The translations under genes and the position numbers were made by a program. Shown piece after piece: positions 7,010-15,568 of a stretch of DNA of 32,596 nucleotides. The stretch lies in NCBI GenBank assembly GCA_944358945.1, contig CALVSH010000005.1, positions 1 through 32,596 on the forward strand, in the 5' to 3' direction. The stretch is from an uncultured Bacilli bacterium. GTDB lineage: Bacteria; Bacillota_I; Bacilli_A; RF39; UBA660. Numbering within the stretch: the first letter of the stretch is position 1; each line of letters opens with the position of its first letter. The notes below the pieces were generated by a model, which ran no database searches, had not been told where the DNA came from, and worked only from the letters and a program-made list of their open reading frames with translations.

Positions 7010-9703
7010 ATGAAATATATGAGTCATGATGAGATTAGAAATACTTGGTTTCGTTTTTTTGAAAGCAAGGGACATAAGAAAGTAGAAAGTGCATCATTGA
7101 TACCAGTCAATGATAATAGTTTGTTATGGATTAATGCTGGTGTTGCGCCGTTAAAGAAATATTTTGATGGTAGTGAAGTACCTGATTGTAGAAGAATTGT
7201 TAATATTCAAAAATGTATTCGTACAAATGATATAGAAAATGTAGGTATTACGAAACGTCATCAAACTTTCTTTGAAATGATGGGAAACTTTTCTATTGGG
7301 GATTATTTTAAAGAGGAAGCGATATCTTTTGCTTATGAATTATTAACAGGAGAAGAATGGTTTGCTATTCCTAAAGAGAAGTTATATGTTACTGTTTATC
7401 CTGATGATACGGCTGCTTATCAAAAATGGATAGAAGTTGGACTTGATAAGGATCATATCGTTAAATTAGAAGAGAATTTCTGGGAGATTGGTGAAGGCCC
7501 TTGTGGACCAGATTCTGAGATTTTCTTTGATCGAGGAGAAAAGTATGATCCTAAGGGAGATGCTTTAGATAAATTTAAGAAAGATATTGATCAGGAACGT
7601 TATGTTGAAATTTGGAATAATGTTTTTAGTCAGTTTAATTCTAAAGAAGGCGTTCCAAGAGAAGAATATCAAGAACTTCCTAGTAAAAATATTGATACAG
7701 GAGCAGGACTTGAACGTTGGTGTATGGTTTTTCAAGATGTAGATAGTAACTTTGAGACAGATTTGTTTCAACCTATTATTAAACATATTGAACACTTAGT
7801 TGATTTTTCATATGATGGACAAAAAGAGTTTAAGATTATTGCTGATCATATTAGAGCTATTACTTTTGCTTTGGCAGATGGTGCTTTCTTTGATAATAAT
7901 GGTCGTGGTTATGTACTTCGTAGATTATTACGTCGTAGTGTACGTTTTGGAAGAAATTTAGGATTAAAAGGACCTTTTTTATATAAGTTAGTTTCTGATG
8001 TTGTTGAAGTTATGAAAGATGCTTATCCTTATTTAACTGATAACTGGGTTAAAGTTGAAACCTTAGTATTAGAAGAAGAAAAGCTATTCTTAAAGACCTT
8101 GGAAGCAGGAGAGCGACGTTTAAAAGAATTAGTAAAAGAATCTATGGATGGTACTATTAGTGGAGAAGATGCTTTTAAATTATATGATACTTATGGATTC
8201 CCTTTTGAACTTACAGAAGAATACTTAGCTGAACTTGGTTATAAAGTCAGTAAGGAAGAATTTGATAAATACATGAAGATTCAGAAAGAAATGGCTCGTA
8301 AAAGTTCTAAAAATAAGGCAGCAATGGCTAGTCAAAAGAAAGTGCTACTTGATTTTAAAGAAGAGAGTCAGTTTGTCTATGGTATTTATCGTTTAAAGAC
8401 TAATGTTTTAGCTATATTTTCTAAGGATAGTGTTGTAGATAGTATTGATCATGATTGTTATATTGCGTTGAAGAGAACTTGTTGCTATGCTGAGTCTGGA
8501 GGACAAGTTAGCGATACTGGTATGATTGTTGGGAAAAACTTTAAAGCACGACTACTAGATGTATTTAAAGCGCCTAATGGACAACATATTCATAAAGTTA
8601 AATTGTTAGATGGAGTTATTCATGCAGATGATGAGTGTGAAATTGTCTTAGATAAAGATCGTCGTAAGAGAACAGAATGTAATCACTCTAGTGTACATAT
8701 GTTACAATATGCTCTACAACAATGTGTTTCTAGTCAGATTAGACAGGCTGGTAGTTATGTAGATGGTGATAAACTTCGTTTTGACTTTACTTATGCCGGA
8801 AAACTTACAGATGATAAGATTATTGAAGTTGAAAATTTCGTTAATGATATGATCCATAAACATATTATTATTTCTACTGAGGTTATGCCAATTGATAAAG
8901 CTAAACAAATTGGGGCTATGGCGTTATTTAGTGAAAAATATGGAGATATTGTAAGAGTTGTTAAAATTGGTAAATCTATAGAGTTATGTGGTGGTACTCA
9001 TGCTGCAAATACTAGGGATATTTCCAAGTTTGCTATTTATTCTTATGAGTCTAAAGGAAGTAATTTGTATCGTATTGAAGCAACAACTGGTGAAAAAATC
9101 GAAAATATTTTATTTGATGTTATTAAACCTTATAATGATGAAATGATTAAGTTATTGATGAAAGCAAGAGAGATTTTGGATGAAGCTAAGGAAGTTGGTA
9201 TTCACTTAGACTTTGATGTTGAACTTAACCATGATAAGCCAGTCTCTTATAAAGATATTATCTTTAATCGTAATGAACTTCAATATGTTCAAAGTGAAGT
9301 TAGAGATTTAGAAAAGAAATATCATGATTTAAGAGAAAAACAAGTACTTTCCAATTTAAATATTTATCGTGAGAAAATTAAAGATTATAATGGTACTTTT
9401 GGATTATTGATGACTGTTGAAAATAAAGATATCAATTTATTAAAAGCAGTAGCTGATGCGATGATTGATGAAATGGGTACTGGTTTTGTATTCTTTGCTA
9501 ATGTAAAAGATGATGGTAGTGTTAATTTCTTAGCACGTAGTAGTTGTCATGTTAATAGTGGACTTATTGTAAAAGATGCTGCTATTAGTTCTTTAGGAAA
9601 TGGTGGTGGAAGTCCTACTTTCGCTCAAGGTGGAGGAAAGACCAAGGATAGTTTACCTAAGATTTATACGCATATTGAGAAAGTGTTAAAAAATGAAGCA
9701 TAA
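7010..9703 (+). CDS. alaS: Alanine--tRNA ligase
   Basis: Class II alanyl-tRNA synthetase of 897 residues, which charges tRNA-Ala in the cytosol and edits mischarged Ser/Gly. The N-terminal catalytic domain starts SHDEIRNTWFRFFESKGH and carries the FFEMMGNFSIGDYF region. The editing domain has the zinc-binding HSSVH (~559-563) and CGGTH (~660-664) motifs. The C-terminal C-Ala/DHHA1 domain ends with GGGSPTFAQGGG. The length is normal for bacterial AlaS. ATG 7010 (MKYMSHDE) is chosen as start; the upstream ATG 6992 in the same frame overlaps the end of the kinase gene and would add six residues. The GGAGAG at 6996-7001 fits 7010. holA overlaps its 3' end by 11 bases. The GCU T-box upstream supports the assignment independently. 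Confidence 0.97.
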   Translation: MKYMSHDEIRNTWFRFFESKGHKKVESASLIPVNDNSLLWINAGVAPLKKYFDGSEVPDCRRIVNIQKCIRTNDIENVGITKRHQTFFEMMGNFSIGDYFKEEAISFAYELLTGEEWFAIPKEKLYVTVYPDDTAAYQKWIEVGLDKDHIVKLEENFWEIGEGPCGPDSEIFFDRGEKYDPKGDALDKFKKDIDQERYVEIWNNVFSQFNSKEGVPREEYQELPSKNIDTGAGLERWCMVFQDVDSNFETDLFQPIIKHIEHLVDFSYDGQKEFKIIADHIRAITFALADGAFFDNNGRGYVLRRLLRRSVRFGRNLGLKGPFLYKLVSDVVEVMKDAYPYLTDNWVKVETLVLEEEKLFLKTLEAGERRLKELVKESMDGTISGEDAFKLYDTYGFPFELTEEYLAELGYKVSKEEFDKYMKIQKEMARKSSKNKAAMASQKKVLLDFKEESQFVYGIYRLKTNVLAIFSKDSVVDSIDHDCYIALKRTCCYAESGGQVSDTGMIVGKNFKARLLDVFKAPNGQHIHKVKLLDGVIHADDECEIVLDKDRRKRTECNHSSVHMLQYALQQCVSSQIRQAGSYVDGDKLRFDFTYAGKLTDDKIIEVENFVNDMIHKHIIISTEVMPIDKAKQIGAMALFSEKYGDIVRVVKIGKSIELCGGTHAANTRDISKFAIYSYESKGSNLYRIEATTGEKIENILFDVIKPYNDEMIKLLMKAREILDEAKEVGIHLDFDVELNHDKPVSYKDIIFNRNELQYVQSEVRDLEKKYHDLREKQVLSNLNIYREKIKDYNGTFGLLMTVENKDINLLKAVADAMIDEMGTGFVFFANVKDDGSVNFLARSSCHVNSGLIVKDAAISSLGNGGGSPTFAQGGGKTKDSLPKIYTHIEKVLKNEA

Positions 9704-10631
9704 TTATTTATTAGAAAGTAGTGATGAATACTTAATCTCTCTAAAGATTGATGAGATTATCAAGAAAGAGGGCTTTTCTTCAGCGGTTAAAAATGAATAT
9801 GACATGGAAGAAGTGGAGTTTTCTTCTGCTTTAGAGGATATTGATACTTATGGACTTTTTTCGGATAAAAAAGTAATTATTATTTCTCATATAGAGGCAT
9901 TACCTAGTAGTGAGCATGAAAAAGAAATCGATCATTTCTTTCAATATTTAAAAAATCCTTTAGATACTACGTTAGTGATTGTTACTGCTAGAAAGTTAAA
10001 TAATACTAAGAAGATGGTAAAACAGTTAAAGAAAGAATTAGAGTTTATACCACTTAGTATGAATGCTTTAGAGTTTGCTAAGAAGGAGTTAGATGGGTAT
10101 CGTCTAGAAAATGGAGTACTTAAAAAGTTAGTTAGTGACTGTTTAGAAGATATTGGTAGAATTCATCAAGAATGCGTAAAGTTAAAGATTTATCGTGAAG
10201 ATGAAAAAAGTATTTCTTTAGATGATGTTTCTTTGATGGTTGTCAAGAAATTAGGTGATTCTAGAGACTTAACATTTGAATTTGTTCGAGTACTTGCTTC
10301 TAAGGATAAGAAAAAAGCGTTAGAGATGTATCATGAGTTAGAAAAGTATTCGATTGAAGCTATTCCTTTGATAGGTTTACTTGCTAGTCAATTTTTGATT
10401 ATGTATCAAGTTAAGATTTTAGAGAAAAAGACTAGACTTAATCAAGAGATTGCGGATATTTTGGGAGAGAAACCTTATCGTATTCAAAAGACTAGGGAGT
10501 TAACAAGATATTATAGTGATAGTGAGTTACGTCATATTTTGAGAGAACTTGCGGATATGGATTTAAAAATAAAATCTACAGATGTAGATGGAAGTTTCTT
10601 AGTAGAGTTATTTATTTTAAAACATTGCTAA
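9693..10631 (+). CDS. holA: DNA polymerase III subunit delta
   Basis: The delta subunit of the clamp loader, which opens the sliding clamp during replication. The 312 residues start NYLLESSDEYLISLKIDEI, a typical HolA opening, and continue with a degenerate AAA+ fold: VIIISHIEAL at ~69, then LDTTLVIVTARKLNNTKKMVKQLKK. A helical lid and collar domain follows (DSRDLTFEFVRVLASKDKKKALEMY ... EAIPLIGLLASQF). As in other delta subunits there is no Walker A loop. It begins inside the last codons of alaS (11-base overlap), so it is likely coupled and partly under T-box control, an uncommon link between aminoacyl-tRNA supply and the replisome. A strong terminator follows at once. Confidence 0.88.
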   Translation: MKHNYLLESSDEYLISLKIDEIIKKEGFSSAVKNEYDMEEVEFSSALEDIDTYGLFSDKKVIIISHIEALPSSEHEKEIDHFFQYLKNPLDTTLVIVTARKLNNTKKMVKQLKKELEFIPLSMNALEFAKKELDGYRLENGVLKKLVSDCLEDIGRIHQECVKLKIYREDEKSISLDDVSLMVVKKLGDSRDLTFEFVRVLASKDKKKALEMYHELEKYSIEAIPLIGLLASQFLIMYQVKILEKKTRLNQEIADILGEKPYRIQKTRELTRYYSDSELRHILRELADMDLKIKSTDVDGSFLVELFILKHC

Positions 10632-10665
10632 AAAGACCAGGATTATTTTCCTTGGTCTTTTATTC
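10631..10665. terminator. Bidirectional terminator between holA and rarA
   Basis: AAAAGACCAGG (10631-10641) pairs with CCTTGGTCTTTT (10650-10661) with one bulged base, followed by ATT and T. The rarA stop codon (10643-10645) is in the loop. It serves both convergent genes. Confidence 0.82.
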
Positions 10666-11863
10666 TTTGTAATCGTTCATAGATTTCTTTTATGTTTTTT
10701 TCGTATCCAATGTCTTTTGGATGATAATACTTTTTATTTTTTAATTTATCAGGTAGATATTGTTGGATGATGTAGGCACCTTTATAGTCATGAGGATATT
10801 TATAGTCAGGAGAGTTTGTTTTTATATGAGAAGGGATACTTCCTACGTTTCCTTGTTCTATATCGTTTATAGCAGCATCAAAAGCGATGTGGGCGGTGTT
10901 ACTCTTTGGTGATAGTGCCATTTCGGTAACGATAGTTCCTAGAGGAATTCTAGCCTCTGGTAGACCGATTCTTTCGGCAGCGTTGATTGCGGCATCTAAT
11001 CTAGGTCCAATGGCAGGATTGGCTAGTCCAATATCTTCATAGGCTATTACGGATAGTCGTCGATAGATAGAGTCTAGGTCTCCTTCTACAGTTAGTCTGG
11101 CTAGATAATGTAGAGCGGCGTCTGGATCACTACCACGGATTGATTTTTGGAGACCACTTAAGACATCGTAATGACCTTCTCCGTTTTTATCTGAGAAAAA
11201 GACGGGTTTATTATTTATTTTTCTTATCTTTTCTTCGGTTATTGTTTTATCATCAGTAGAGTAGAAAGCAACCTCTAATAGATTATAGGCATATCTTAGG
11301 TCATTTCCAGATAGTTTTGCGATTAATTTGATACTTCTATTATCAATTTGAATTCCTTCTAAATCTGGGTGTTTTATGGCTTTATTTAGTCCTTCTATAA
11401 TATCTTCTGTTTCTAATTCTTTTAATTCAAATAATTGGCATCTACTTCTAATTGCAGGATTTATTGCATGATAAGGATTTGATGTTGTCATACCTATTAA
11501 AGTAATTAGACCACTTTCTAATTGAGGTAGTAAGATATCTTGTTTATCTTTATTAAGACGATGTATCTCATCCATAATTAGAATGATTCCATCATACATT
11601 TTTGCTTCTTCTATTACAATATCTAAGTCTTTCTTGGTGTTAATGGTGGCATTTAAAAAACGATATCTTAGATTTAAATCTTTTACAATAGCATTGGCAA
11701 TAGATGTTTTTCCTATTCCAGGTTTCCCATAAAGAATCATAGAAAATAATCTTTTGTTTTTTACTAAGTTTGTTAGTATTTTTCCTTCACCAAGAAGATG
11801 TTTTTGTCCAATTACTTCTGATAGGGTAGTATGAGCTAATTTAATTGCCAGTGGTTTATTCAT
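10643..11863 (-). CDS. rarA: Replication-associated recombination protein A (RarA/MgsA AAA+ ATPase)
   Basis: An AAA+ ATPase related to clamp loaders and to eukaryotic WRNIP1, acting at stalled replication forks. Counted from ATG 11863 it has 406 residues. It opens with PLAIKLAHTTLSEVIGQKHLLGEG, matching the RarA N-terminus. Walker A is GKPGIGKT (46-53), Walker B IILIMDEIHRLNK (~93-105), the sensor region GMTTSNPYHAINPAIRSRC. The conserved C-terminal half includes DPDAALHYLARL, YEDIGLANP and LPEARIPLGTIVTEMALSPKSN. ATG 11863 is preferred to 11875, because AAAGGATG sits 9-10 bases before it while it abuts the earlier ATG. It runs against the arm's gene direction. A promoter with an embedded LexA-like sequence lies upstream. 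Confidence 0.93.
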   Translation of the reverse strand: MNKPLAIKLAHTTLSEVIGQKHLLGEGKILTNLVKNKRLFSMILYGKPGIGKTSIANAIVKDLNLRYRFLNATINTKKDLDIVIEEAKMYDGIILIMDEIHRLNKDKQDILLPQLESGLITLIGMTTSNPYHAINPAIRSRCQLFELKELETEDIIEGLNKAIKHPDLEGIQIDNRSIKLIAKLSGNDLRYAYNLLEVAFYSTDDKTITEEKIRKINNKPVFFSDKNGEGHYDVLSGLQKSIRGSDPDAALHYLARLTVEGDLDSIYRRLSVIAYEDIGLANPAIGPRLDAAINAAERIGLPEARIPLGTIVTEMALSPKSNTAHIAFDAAINDIEQGNVGSIPSHIKTNSPDYKYPHDYKGAYIIQQYLPDKLKNKKYYHPKDIGYEKNIKEIYERLQRIKDQGK

Positions 11864-11913
11864 GAATTCTTTCATCCTTTCATTAGTTTATTACAAATAT
11901 AATGTTTTAATTT

Positions 11914-11942
11914 ATTATATCAAATAATTGTTCGTTTTTAAA
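11914..11942 (-). promoter_or_regulatory. rarA promoter with LexA-like operator in the spacer
   Basis: On the minus strand: -35 TTTAAA (11937-11942), 17-base spacer, -10 TATAAT (11914-11919). The spacer holds CGAAC-AATT-ATTTG (11921-11934). Its left half is the perfect Bacillus LexA half-site CGAAC and the right half matches GTTCG at three of five bases. The same ACGAACAATT stands in the same position in the promoter of the Y-family gene (28169-28182). Confidence 0.5.
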
Positions 11943-11971
11943 GATGTTTCCTTTCTGGAGTTATGATTTAT

Positions 11972-12001
11972 TTGTTTTTATGAAAAATAATGTGGTAGAA
12001 T
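11972..12001 (+). promoter_or_regulatory. Probable xerD promoter
   Basis: TTGTTT (11972-11977), an 18-base spacer and TAGAAT (11996-12001), preceded by TGG as an extended -10. The ribosome binding site AGGTGGTGAT follows and ATG is at 12037. The match is moderate. Confidence 0.4.
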
Positions 12002-12036
12002 TAATATAGATAAAGAAAGATATAGGTGGTGATGGT

Positions 12037-12951
12037 ATGAATATTCATGATGCGATTGTTGATTTTTTACAATATTGTTTATTTGAAAAAGGACTTACGG
12101 ATAAAACTATCGAGTCTTATAAGAATGATTTAGGTATTTATCAAGATTTTTTACAACAAAGAGGAGTTAGTTGTGTGGATAAAATTACTAGTGATGATAT
12201 TAAGGAACTTTTAAAAAGTCGTGGTAGTTTAGAAAGTGGAAGTACGGTTGCGCATAATTTGACAGTTGTTAAGAATTTTCATAAGTATTTGATTAAGGAA
12301 AATATTGTTAGTAGTGATCCTTCTTTATTTATTGCTAGACCTAAGTTACAGAAAAAGTTACCTAAGTGTTTATCGGTTGAGGAAGTAGATTTGCTTTTGG
12401 ATATTCCCTTGGTTACGGCATTTGACTATCGTAATAAAGCTATGTTAGAATTAATTTATGGTGCAGGACTTAGGGTGAGTGAGTTAGTGAGTCTTACCAT
12501 GAATCAAATTGATTTAGAAAATGGTTTGATTCGTATCATGGGAAAAGGTAGAAAAGAAAGAGAAATTCCTATTGGTGAGTATGGAATTTATTATTTGCAA
12601 TTGTACCTAGAACATCGAGGAGAGCTTTTAAAAAAGCAGAGTCAAGTAGGTAGTTTGTTTTTAAATAATCATGGAAAGCAAATTACTAGACAAGGCTTTT
12701 TTAAGATGTTAAAAGGTTTACTTACTTCTAAGGGATTAAATCCTGATATTTCTCCTCATACTTTACGTCATAGTTTCGCAACTCATTTATTGAGTCATGG
12801 AGCTGATTTAAGAAGTATTCAGGAGATGTTAGGACATTCTGATATTTCTACTACTAAAATTTATACCCAGGTAAGTGATGAGAAAGTTGCGAGCGATTAT
12901 AAGAAATATCACCCTAGGGAACATAAAGGAGATAAGGAAAATGAGATTTAA
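12037..12951 (+). CDS. xerD: Tyrosine recombinase XerD/XerC
   Basis: A 304-residue site-specific recombinase for chromosome dimer resolution at dif. The N-terminal SAM-like core-binding domain covers ~1-90. All catalytic residues are present: Arg146 (GAGLRVSEL), Lys170 (MGKGRKER), His241 and Arg244 (HTLRHSF), His267 (LGHSDI) and nucleophile Tyr276 (TKIYTQV). I call it XerD rather than XerC from the following gene, deoB, which follows xerD in Bacillus. Only one Xer gene is in this window. It lies 2.9 kb from the dif site, unusually close for a XerCD-type system. deoB starts inside its last codons (11-base overlap). Confidence 0.9.
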   Translation: MNIHDAIVDFLQYCLFEKGLTDKTIESYKNDLGIYQDFLQQRGVSCVDKITSDDIKELLKSRGSLESGSTVAHNLTVVKNFHKYLIKENIVSSDPSLFIARPKLQKKLPKCLSVEEVDLLLDIPLVTAFDYRNKAMLELIYGAGLRVSELVSLTMNQIDLENGLIRIMGKGRKEREIPIGEYGIYYLQLYLEHRGELLKKQSQVGSLFLNNHGKQITRQGFFKMLKGLLTSKGLNPDISPHTLRHSFATHLLSHGADLRSIQEMLGHSDISTTKIYTQVSDEKVASDYKKYHPREHKGDKENEI

Positions 12952-14107
12952 ACGTATATTTTTAATGGTATTGGATTCGTTAGGTGTTGGTGAAGCGATA
13001 GATGCGATTAATTATGGTGATACCGGGGCTAACACCCTGGGACATATTAAGGAAAAATATGATTTGTTTATTCCTAATTTAGCTAAAATTGGTTTTTTAG
13101 ATACGATTAATATGAATGATAATCCTAAAGTGGAAGCGTATTATACGATTGCGAAACCCAATAATGCTGGTAAAGATAGTTTAAATGGTCATTATGAGAT
13201 GATGGGGATTGAAAATCATATTCCATTTAAGACATTTAATCAAGGGTTTACTTTTGATATTTTAAGTGGAATTGAAGAAGTAACGAGTCGCAGGGTTATT
13301 GGTAATAAGTGTTGTCAAGACGCTTCTATTATTCAAGAGTTAGGTGAACGTCAACAGAATTATGGGGCTCTTATTATTTATACTTCTGCAGATTCTGATT
13401 TACAGGTTGCTGCTCATGAAGATTGCATTCCTATTTCAACTTTATATGAGTATTGTGAGAGAATTCGTGCGTTGACACTTCGTGATGAATGGCGTGTTGG
13501 AAGAGTTATTGCGAGACCTTTTACTGGTACACCTGGTCATTATCGTTTTATTCATAGTGCTAGAAGAGATTATTCTGTTAAGCCACCAGAGAAAAGTGTT
13601 TTAGACAGTTTAGTGGAAGCTAAATATAATGTTATTGGCATTGGTAAAATTAATGATATATTTGATGGACAAGGTATTAATAAACAAATGAAAGCTAATA
13701 ATAATATGGAAGCTATCAATAAGTTTACGGATATTATAGATAAAAATTTTACTGGACTTTGCATGGTTAATTTAGCTGATTTTGATAGTATGTAGGGTCA
13801 TACTAGAGATGTTGAGGGTTATGGAAAGGCAATTGAAGAGTTAGATGTTGAAATCCCGATTATATTAAATAAATTGGATACTGGTGATTTATTGATTATT
13901 ACGGCTGATCATGGAAATGATCCTACTTTTCCAGGAACTGATCATACTAGAGAAAATGTGCCTGTCATTATGTATAGTAGAGATTTCGTAGAACCTAAGA
14001 GATTAGAAGCATTTGATACTTTTGCAGATATCGGTGCAACGATTGCGGATAATTTTAATGTTGATATGCCACCAATTGGGGTTAGTGTTTTAGATGAACT
14101 TGAGTAA
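12941..14107 (+). pseudogene. deoB: Phosphopentomutase, interrupted by one in-frame TAG
   Basis: DeoB interconverts ribose/deoxyribose 1- and 5-phosphates in nucleoside salvage. The frame runs from ATG 12941 to TAA 14105-14107 (388 codons, normal length) but codon 285 (13793-13795) is TAG. The family has LYGH there, so one base change from a Tyr codon explains it. The stop falls between metal ligand Asp282 and ligand His287; the ligands in TADHGNDP and DHTRE are downstream, so a truncated product should be inactive. Everything else is intact on both sides: VLDSLG, GKDSLNGHYEMMG, TADHGND, TFADIGATI. The phosphoacceptor Thr of GKDT is Ser80 here. It overlaps xerD and the next gene, so translation of the far end seems to matter. 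It may be a recent nonsense mutation, a read-through stop or a base error. Confidence 0.85.
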
Positions 14108-15095
14108 GATTAAAATTGGTGATGTTTATGTGTTAGATTCTTCTAATCCTCATTCTTATTCTATTGATGTTGATGATAGTTCTTTTTGGAGTACGACTCA
14201 GGAATACCTTAGTGAAAACAGTCATATTCCTTTTGTGCATGAGAAGTATGTTGATTATTGGAATAAGGGAATTCCTATTGTTCATGTTGTAGGTCAAGTT
14301 AGAAAACGTGGACGTTCTATTACGACGTTATCTAAGAAGAATGTTACTGTCTTTTTACCTAGAAATGTCTCTTTTGATAATGCAAGATGTTTGATGGAAT
14401 GTTTAAATGAGATAGAAAATGATACAAAAGGCGAAGAAATTGTTCTGAATGAGAAATTGGTTTATATAACGGATAAGAAAAATTTTGGATATGATTATGA
14501 GAGATTTCCTCCTATGAATTCTGTATCTGTTGATTTTACTTTTAGAGAGGCTGTTTCTTTATTTATTCGTGATGGATTTGGTCAACTTAGTGAAGATGAG
14601 AGAAAGATGTTTTATAAGTTTCGTAACTTTAATCTTTCTGATATGCTTATTGATGATAGTTTTAATCGTTATCCTATTCATCATGATGGAAGTGGCGTAT
14701 TATTTATAAATAGAGAAGGGGAGAGATATTGTTCTCCTGTAAAGAAATATAGTCATTTAGAAGAGTTAAATTATTTGTTTTCTTGTATGTTAAATGAGGA
14801 TATTTCTTCTAATTGTGATAATATCACGGAAATGGTTAATAAGTATTCTTCTGTTTTAATGTTGTTTAGGGAAGGGGAGGTATATTCTTATATTCCGGAG
14901 GACATTTCTAAAAAACAATATGATGAATGCTTAAAGCTTAATGATGAAATGTTCCAATGTAATCCTTATCTTTTTATTTCTTCTGCAAGAGTTTGTTCTG
15001 ATTTTAGTATTACGAATGAGGAACTTTCTTTTAAAGATAACATTTTACTTTCCTTTCAAAATAATCAAGAAAAAAGTAGGGGAAGAAGTATATAA
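14094..15095 (+). CDS. Hypothetical protein
   Basis: A 333-residue protein that I do not recognise. It has no signal peptide or membrane helix, so it is probably cytosolic. The N-terminal ~120 residues look like a beta-rich unit (IKIGDVYVLDSSN, IVHVVGQVRKRGRSITTL, VTVFLPRNVSFDN); the rest is mixed and acidic. Met1 lies inside the 3' end of deoB (14-base overlap, ATGAACTTGAGTAA), which suggests translational coupling and expression with xerD-deoB. There is no clear ribosome binding site of its own, which fits coupling. Base composition matches its neighbours. A terminator follows immediately, so it ends the operon. Confidence 0.75.
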   Translation: MNLSKIKIGDVYVLDSSNPHSYSIDVDDSSFWSTTQEYLSENSHIPFVHEKYVDYWNKGIPIVHVVGQVRKRGRSITTLSKKNVTVFLPRNVSFDNARCLMECLNEIENDTKGEEIVLNEKLVYITDKKNFGYDYERFPPMNSVSVDFTFREAVSLFIRDGFGQLSEDERKMFYKFRNFNLSDMLIDDSFNRYPIHHDGSGVLFINREGERYCSPVKKYSHLEELNYLFSCMLNEDISSNCDNITEMVNKYSSVLMLFREGEVYSYIPEDISKKQYDECLKLNDEMFQCNPYLFISSARVCSDFSITNEELSFKDNILLSFQNNQEKSRGRSI

Positions 15096-15127
15096 AAAAT
15101 ACCTAAATTTGTTAGGTATTTTCTTTT
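15096..15127 (+). terminator. Terminator of the xerD-deoB operon
   Basis: AAAATACCTAA (15096-15106) pairs with TTAGGTATTTT (15112-15122) around a 5-base loop, followed by CTTTTT. It starts at the stop codon of the preceding gene. Confidence 0.82.
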
Positions 15128-15135
15128 TACTCCCC

Positions 15136-15300
15136 CTACTTTGCTTTTTTAAAACTTTGGCAGATGGTTTCTTCTGTTTTTTTACAGCAGTCTCCATCAC
15201 AAGTAGAACTTATTTTTACTTCGTTTAATTCACAGCAACCATTATCACAATTATTATGTTTACAAGTTGCGACATCACATTTAATTGTTCCTTTGTTCAT
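15136..15300 (-). CDS. DUF1540 Cys-rich small protein
   Basis: A 54-residue protein read from ATG 15300 to TAG 15136-15138. Nine cysteines (8, 13, 18, 22, 23, 34, 38, 39, 47) follow the DUF1540 pattern: IKCDVATCKHN at the start and TICQSF at the end. DUF1540 proteins are small presumed metal-binding proteins common in Clostridia and Bacilli; the function is unknown. A near-perfect AAGGAGGT lies 6-7 bases before the ATG, and a TATAAT (ATTATA at 15316-15321) just upstream. It is convergent with the xerD-deoB operon and is the last gene before dif. Confidence 0.82.
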   Translation of the reverse strand: MNKGTIKCDVATCKHNNCDNGCCELNEVKISSTCDGDCCKKTEETICQSFKKAK

Positions 15301-15364
15301 GTTTTACCTCCTTATATTATAGTATTTACAGTAAGGAAGTTTTTATGTAATAAAATACATCTCT

Positions 15365-15547
15365 TTATTTTAATCGAGCTTGGGAGTTCAACGTAGAAGT
15401 TTTTTTCGATTAATTTTAGAATTGTCTTAAATTAAATTGGGTTGGGTAATTGTTCATCTTTTTTACTCTCGATTGATTCTAGAGAAGTTCTCTATTTTAA
15501 ATCGAGGTGGATAATTACCCATCTTTTTTATTCTCGATTCATTTTAT
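15365..15547. repeat. Three degenerate ~64-base tandem units with AATCGAG/CTCGATT ends
   Basis: Three units start near 15370, 15434 and 15499. Units 2 and 3 align well: GGGTAATTGTTCATC (15444-15458) with GGATAATTACCCATC (15509-15523), both followed by TTTTTT, then ACTCTCGATTGATT or ATTCTCGATTCATT. Unit 1 has AATCGAG and TCGATT at matching places but a diverged middle. AATCGAG (15372-15378, 15500-15506) and CTCGATT (15468-15474, 15533-15539) form inverted pairs. In unit 3 TGGATAATTACCCA is a near-perfect palindrome. No coding potential is convincing here. Its role is unknown; protein-binding sites or short terminators are possible. Confidence 0.5.
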
Positions 15548-15568
15548 CACACTTCCCCTATTTTAATT

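Noticed and set aside
12875-12940. Upstream start for deoB
   Set aside because: The extra residues overlap xerD coding sequence; ATG 12941 (MRFKRIF) gives the normal DeoB N-terminus.
13793-13795. Genome-wide reassignment of TAG
   Set aside because: At least five genes in the window end at TAG exactly where their families end, and no other gene has an internal TAG.
13796-14107. The 77-residue frame after the deoB TAG as a separate gene
   Set aside because: It is the conserved C-terminal part of DeoB in the same frame and has no ribosome binding site.
14941-15228. A 95-residue + strand ORF across the operon end
   Set aside because: It overlaps the 14094 gene in another frame, crosses the terminator and runs antisense to the DUF1540 gene.
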